This document shows positions 5,351 to 7,977 of a DNA stretch of 7,977 bases, one piece after another; positions within the stretch are counted from its first letter, which is position 1; each line of letters opens with the position of its first letter. The notes beneath the pieces are model-generated. The model was given only the letters and a program-made list of their open reading frames with translations. It did not search any database and was not told the DNA's origin. This DNA is from an uncultured Oscillospiraceae bacterium (GTDB lineage: Bacteria; Bacillota; Clostridia; Oscillospirales; Acutalibacteraceae), in assembly GCA_900546265.1 (NCBI GenBank), contig URCA01000075.1, positions 1 through 7,977 on the forward strand, given 5' to 3'. The position numbers were made by a program, and so were the translations under genes.

Positions 5351-5380
5351 GGAAACACTGAAATCTTAGTGGTGGTGAGG

Positions 5381-7759
5381 ATGTTGAAACAGAAAGCATA
5401 CGCCGGGGGAGAACCCAATCCCACAGGTGGACAAGCCGTGGAATCCGGCGTTTCGACACGGGGGGAACAGACCCTGCGGGGGGAGCCTGTCCGGCAGGTC
5501 GCCCTCGTGGCGCTCTGGGCGTTGATCGGGCTCATCGTGCCCCGCGCCTCCGTCTACGGCGGCATGGCGCCCTTCGGCGTCGGGGTGGCCGCCGCCGTGT
5601 CCGGCCCTGGGGCGGTGGTGGTGTATCTGGCCACGGTGGTCGGGTATCTGCTGCCCATGGGCACCGCCTTCCCTCTGCGGTATATCGCCGCCGTGGCCGC
5701 CGTGGGCGGGATCCGGTGGGCCCTCGGCTCCCTGCCCGCCATTTCCAAGCGCACCGGCTTCGCGCCGGTGCTCGCCTTCCTCGCCACCGCCGTGACCGGC
5801 GCGGCCATGAGCCTGGCGGGCGGGGCGGACGTCTATAAGGCGCTCATAGTCATCGCGGAAAGCCTGATCGCCGGCGGCTTCGCCTACTTCATGGCGGTGA
5901 CCGTCCATGTGGCGGGGGAGGGGAACGTCCCCACCCTGTCGGCTCAGCAGCAGGCGGCCATCGTGGTCACCGGCGCAGTGGCGCTTATGGCGGTGTCGGC
6001 CGTGGAGTTCTCCGGCATCTCGCCCGGCCGGATCCTGGCCGTGGTGCTGGTGCTGCTGCTGGCCCGCTGCGGCAAGGAGCAGGGCGGCGCCATCGCCGGC
6101 ATTGTGCTGGGCGTGACCATGGCGCTGGCCAGCCCCGAGCACCTGGTGCTGGCCGCGGCCTATGCCTTCGGCGGCCTGATGGCGGGCATCTTCGCCCGGT
6201 TCGGCAAGTTCGCCGCCGCCGGGGCCTTTCTCGTGTCCAACATTATCGTCTTTATGATCACCGCCACCGACCTGCTGGTGGTGGCCAGCATTTATGAGGT
6301 GCTGGGCGGCAGTGTGCTGTTCGTGGCCCTGCCCAAATCGGTGGATCGGAAAATCAACCGCTTCTTCGTCCGGGGCCGGGACATCCCGGCGGTGGAGGGC
6401 CTGCGCCGCTCCATGGTGATGAAGCTGGACTATGCCTCCAAAGCCATGGGAGAGGTGGCCACCACCGTGGATTCCGTCTCCCAGAAGCTTGCGGGCCTGA
6501 GCGCCCCGGATCTCGGCTCGGTCTACCGGGGGGTGTCGGACAGCGTCTGCCGGGTCTGCGGCCTGCGGATGTACTGCTGGGACACCTGCTTTTCCGACAC
6601 CATGTCCTCCCTCAACGACCTGACGCCCCTCCTGCGGGAGAAGGGCCAGGTGGACAAGTCTCAGGTCACCGGCCACCTGGCCCGCCACTGCGGCCGGCTG
6701 GAGGAAGTGACCCGCAAGGTGAACAACGGCTATAACGAATACCTGATACGGGAAGGCGCCTGGCGGCGGCTGTCCGAAATCCGCACGGTCATCACCGACC
6801 AGTTCGCCGGCATGTCCGAGCTGCTCGACGAGCTGTCGGAGAACTTCACCGGCGCCCAGCAGGTGGATACCGAAGCGGCGGCCCGGGTGATGGCGGTGTG
6901 CGAGGATCACGGCCTGCTGGTGGAGGACGCGGTCTGCTTCGTGGGCAAGACGGGGCGGATGTCGGTGGAAATCCTGGCGGCCGACGCGGGCATCAAGCTG
7001 CGGCAGAGCCGCTGGTTCCGGGATATCTGCGACGCCTGCGGCCGGGAGTTCGACCATCCCGTCGCCGCCCGGATCGGGGACGCGGTGAAAATCTCCCTGT
7101 CGGAAAAGCCGGCCTATAAACTGAACATCGGCTCGGCCCAGCTGAACTGTTCCAACGAGAAGCTGTGCGGCGACGCCTTCGAGACCTTCGCGGACGGCGG
7201 CGGCCGGATGGTAGCCGTGCTCAGCGACGGCATGGGCAGCGGCGGCCGGGCGGCGGTGGACGGCGCCATGGCCGTGGGCCTGACCTCCCGGCTGCTGAAG
7301 GCCGGCTTTGGGCAGGACAGCGTGCTCAGGCTGGTCAATTCCGCGCTGATGGTCAAAGCGGGGGACGAGAGCCTGGCCACCCTGGACGTGGCCAGCATCG
7401 ATTTGTTCTCCGGCCGGATGGAAAGCCTCAAGGCCGGGGCCACGGTCTCCCTGCTGCGCAGCATGGGCCGGGTCAGCCGCATCGAAAAATCCTCCCTGCC
7501 GGTGGGCATCCTGCGGGATATTCATTTCGAGCGGAGCACCGACACCCTCACCGATGGGGACATCCTGCTGCTTCTCAGCGACGGGGTGGTCAGCGAGGGG
7601 GTGGCCTGGGTGGAGGAGGCCCTGCGGGACTACGACGCCGACAAGGGCGGCATGCCCCGCCTGGCGGAGGAAATCGCCAGCGAGGCCCGGCGACGCCAGA
7701 AGGGCCAGCGGGAGGACGACATCACCGTCCTGGCCATGAAGCTGGAAAAGGTGAAATAA
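5381..7759 (+). CDS. spoIIE: stage II sporulation protein E (SpoIIE), membrane-bound PP2C phosphatase
   Basis: The 792-residue protein dephosphorylates the anti-anti-sigma factor SpoIIAA-P in the forespore to release sigma-F, and also acts at the polar septum with FtsZ. It has the family layout: an N-terminal membrane region of about ten spans (roughly 38-317), a central regulatory region (about 318-585) with a cysteine cluster C390-X2-C393-X5-C399-W-X2-C403, and a C-terminal PP2C domain (about 590-790). Catalytic-site features are CGDAFE (D598), SDGMGSG (D616), LLSDGV (D734) and REDDITV (D779, D780). Length is close to the 827 residues of B. subtilis SpoIIE. ATG 5381 is chosen because everything upstream in frame is low-complexity and overlaps the promoter; the ribosome binding site is GGTGG about 5 nt away, which is not strong. 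It is transcribed alone. Assignment is firm from domain order and motifs. Confidence 0.95.
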   Translation: MLKQKAYAGGEPNPTGGQAVESGVSTRGEQTLRGEPVRQVALVALWALIGLIVPRASVYGGMAPFGVGVAAAVSGPGAVVVYLATVVGYLLPMGTAFPLRYIAAVAAVGGIRWALGSLPAISKRTGFAPVLAFLATAVTGAAMSLAGGADVYKALIVIAESLIAGGFAYFMAVTVHVAGEGNVPTLSAQQQAAIVVTGAVALMAVSAVEFSGISPGRILAVVLVLLLARCGKEQGGAIAGIVLGVTMALASPEHLVLAAAYAFGGLMAGIFARFGKFAAAGAFLVSNIIVFMITATDLLVVASIYEVLGGSVLFVALPKSVDRKINRFFVRGRDIPAVEGLRRSMVMKLDYASKAMGEVATTVDSVSQKLAGLSAPDLGSVYRGVSDSVCRVCGLRMYCWDTCFSDTMSSLNDLTPLLREKGQVDKSQVTGHLARHCGRLEEVTRKVNNGYNEYLIREGAWRRLSEIRTVITDQFAGMSELLDELSENFTGAQQVDTEAAARVMAVCEDHGLLVEDAVCFVGKTGRMSVEILAADAGIKLRQSRWFRDICDACGREFDHPVAARIGDAVKISLSEKPAYKLNIGSAQLNCSNEKLCGDAFETFADGGGRMVAVLSDGMGSGGRAAVDGAMAVGLTSRLLKAGFGQDSVLRLVNSALMVKAGDESLATLDVASIDLFSGRMESLKAGATVSLLRSMGRVSRIEKSSLPVGILRDIHFERSTDTLTDGDILLLLSDGVVSEGVAWVEEALRDYDADKGGMPRLAEEIASEARRRQKGQREDDITVLAMKLEKVK

Positions 7760-7767
7760 CTCAGCGG

Positions 7768-7806
7768 AGGGCGCGTTGCAAAATGTAAGGTTTTGCAACG
7801 CGCCCT
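7768..7806. terminator. long perfect hairpin after spoIIE, no U-tract
   Basis: A 16-bp perfect stem (7768-7783 with 7791-7806) with a 7-nt loop starts 9 nt after the spoIIE stop. Its position is right for a terminator, but it is followed by ATCTCTGCG on the plus strand and CCGCTGAG on the minus strand, so neither side has the expected T-run. It may terminate weakly, protect the mRNA 3' end, or be a dispersed repeat. Confidence 0.6.
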
Positions 7807-7977
7807 ATCTCTGCGAATATCGTCGCTCTCCCGGCGAATGTCGGAAGAGCGAACGCATGGTGCGACAGCCTCTTTTTTTGCGGAAATTTTGGCGCATTTT
7901 TGTCCGGATTATGGTATACTGGTAGCATCGATTGACAAGGGCGAACACGCCTGCCGTCGGCCAAAAAGGTGGCCTGC
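7807..7977 (+). promoter_or_regulatory. noncoding tail with extended -10 promoter for a gene beyond the window
   Basis: After the hairpin there is no convincing gene. A second hairpin (7 bp, 7823-7829 with 7846-7852) and a 7-T run (7873-7879) are seen, then TGG-TATACT (7912-7920), an extended -10 promoter that would start transcription near 7927 toward the window's end. No matching -35 is present at 17 bp. The downstream gene is not visible; in clostridial genomes tilS often follows spoIIE, but this is expectation, not evidence. Confidence 0.45.

Noticed and set aside
5124..5369. Plus-strand ORF before spoIIE with GGAGG close to an ATG at 5136
   Set aside because: The spacing is only about 2 nt, the product is a low-complexity Pro/Arg/Ser/Phe mix, and it runs over the spoIIE promoter.
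5267..5380. Upstream in-frame extension of spoIIE
   Set aside because: The added 38 residues are proline-rich and low-complexity, cover the promoter, and are not part of the family; ATG 5381 fits better.
5366..7798. 810-codon minus-strand open frame opposite spoIIE
   Set aside because: A codon-bias shadow of spoIIE, rich in His/Gly/Ala/Gln, without domain motifs.
7932..7937. Perfect TTGACA as a -35 box
   Set aside because: No -10-like sequence occurs 16-18 bp downstream; it lies after the better extended -10 at 7912-7920.
7761..7964. Minus-strand 67-codon ORF after spoIIE
   Set aside because: It begins near the window's end, spans hairpins and the promoter-like box, and has no recognisable protein features.

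Overview
The window looks like chromosomal DNA from a GC-rich, spore-forming, anaerobic member of the Clostridia, probably Oscillospiraceae or Ruminococcaceae-like. The reasons are a complete spoIIE-type gene, remains of an [FeFe]-hydrogenase maturation locus (a TM1266-type small protein followed by HydE sequence), strong GGAGG-type ribosome binding sites, and several U-tailed hairpin terminators. I see no plasmid, phage, IS, CRISPR, tRNA or rRNA feature.

Layout. Positions 1-183: a -10-like box at the very edge, then a structured leader ending in an intrinsic terminator only about 20 nt before the first gene. Positions 184-459: TM1266-family putative hydrogenase regulator. Positions 434-2386: a single open frame whose first ~131 residues are HydE and whose remaining ~520 residues are YgiQ. 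It therefore carries two separate radical-SAM CX3CX2C motifs and is the most unusual object here. A strong terminator closes this unit (2405-2446). Positions 2534-4018: a compact three-gene operon of XRE-type regulator, membrane-anchored ComEC-like metallo-beta-lactamase-fold protein and DUF3006 protein, preceded by two perfect inverted repeats that could be operators. A long hairpin (4021-4060) separates it from the convergent PHP-domain phosphoesterase gene (4059-4988, minus).

Positions 4989-5380 have no confident gene. They hold the PHP ribosome binding site and nested inverted repeats, one possible 43-codon minus-strand ORF with a good ribosome binding site, two hairpins, a pyrimidine-rich tract, and a TATAAT box with a Spo0A-box-like sequence 21 bp upstream. 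That is the unusual geometry known for Spo0A-driven spoIIE promoters. Positions 5381-7759: spoIIE, with an N-terminal multi-span membrane region and a C-terminal PP2C phosphatase. A perfect long hairpin without a U-tract follows, then about 170 nt of noncoding DNA with an extended -10 box, presumably for a gene beyond the window.

The genes do not form one pathway. They are four neighbouring transcription units: hydrogenase maturation/radical SAM, a self-regulated MBL operon, a lone PHP enzyme, and the sporulation phosphatase. The item most worth checking is the HydE-YgiQ junction at about 815-845. It is either a real deletion fusion or an assembly chimera made at a short stretch shared by the two genes.
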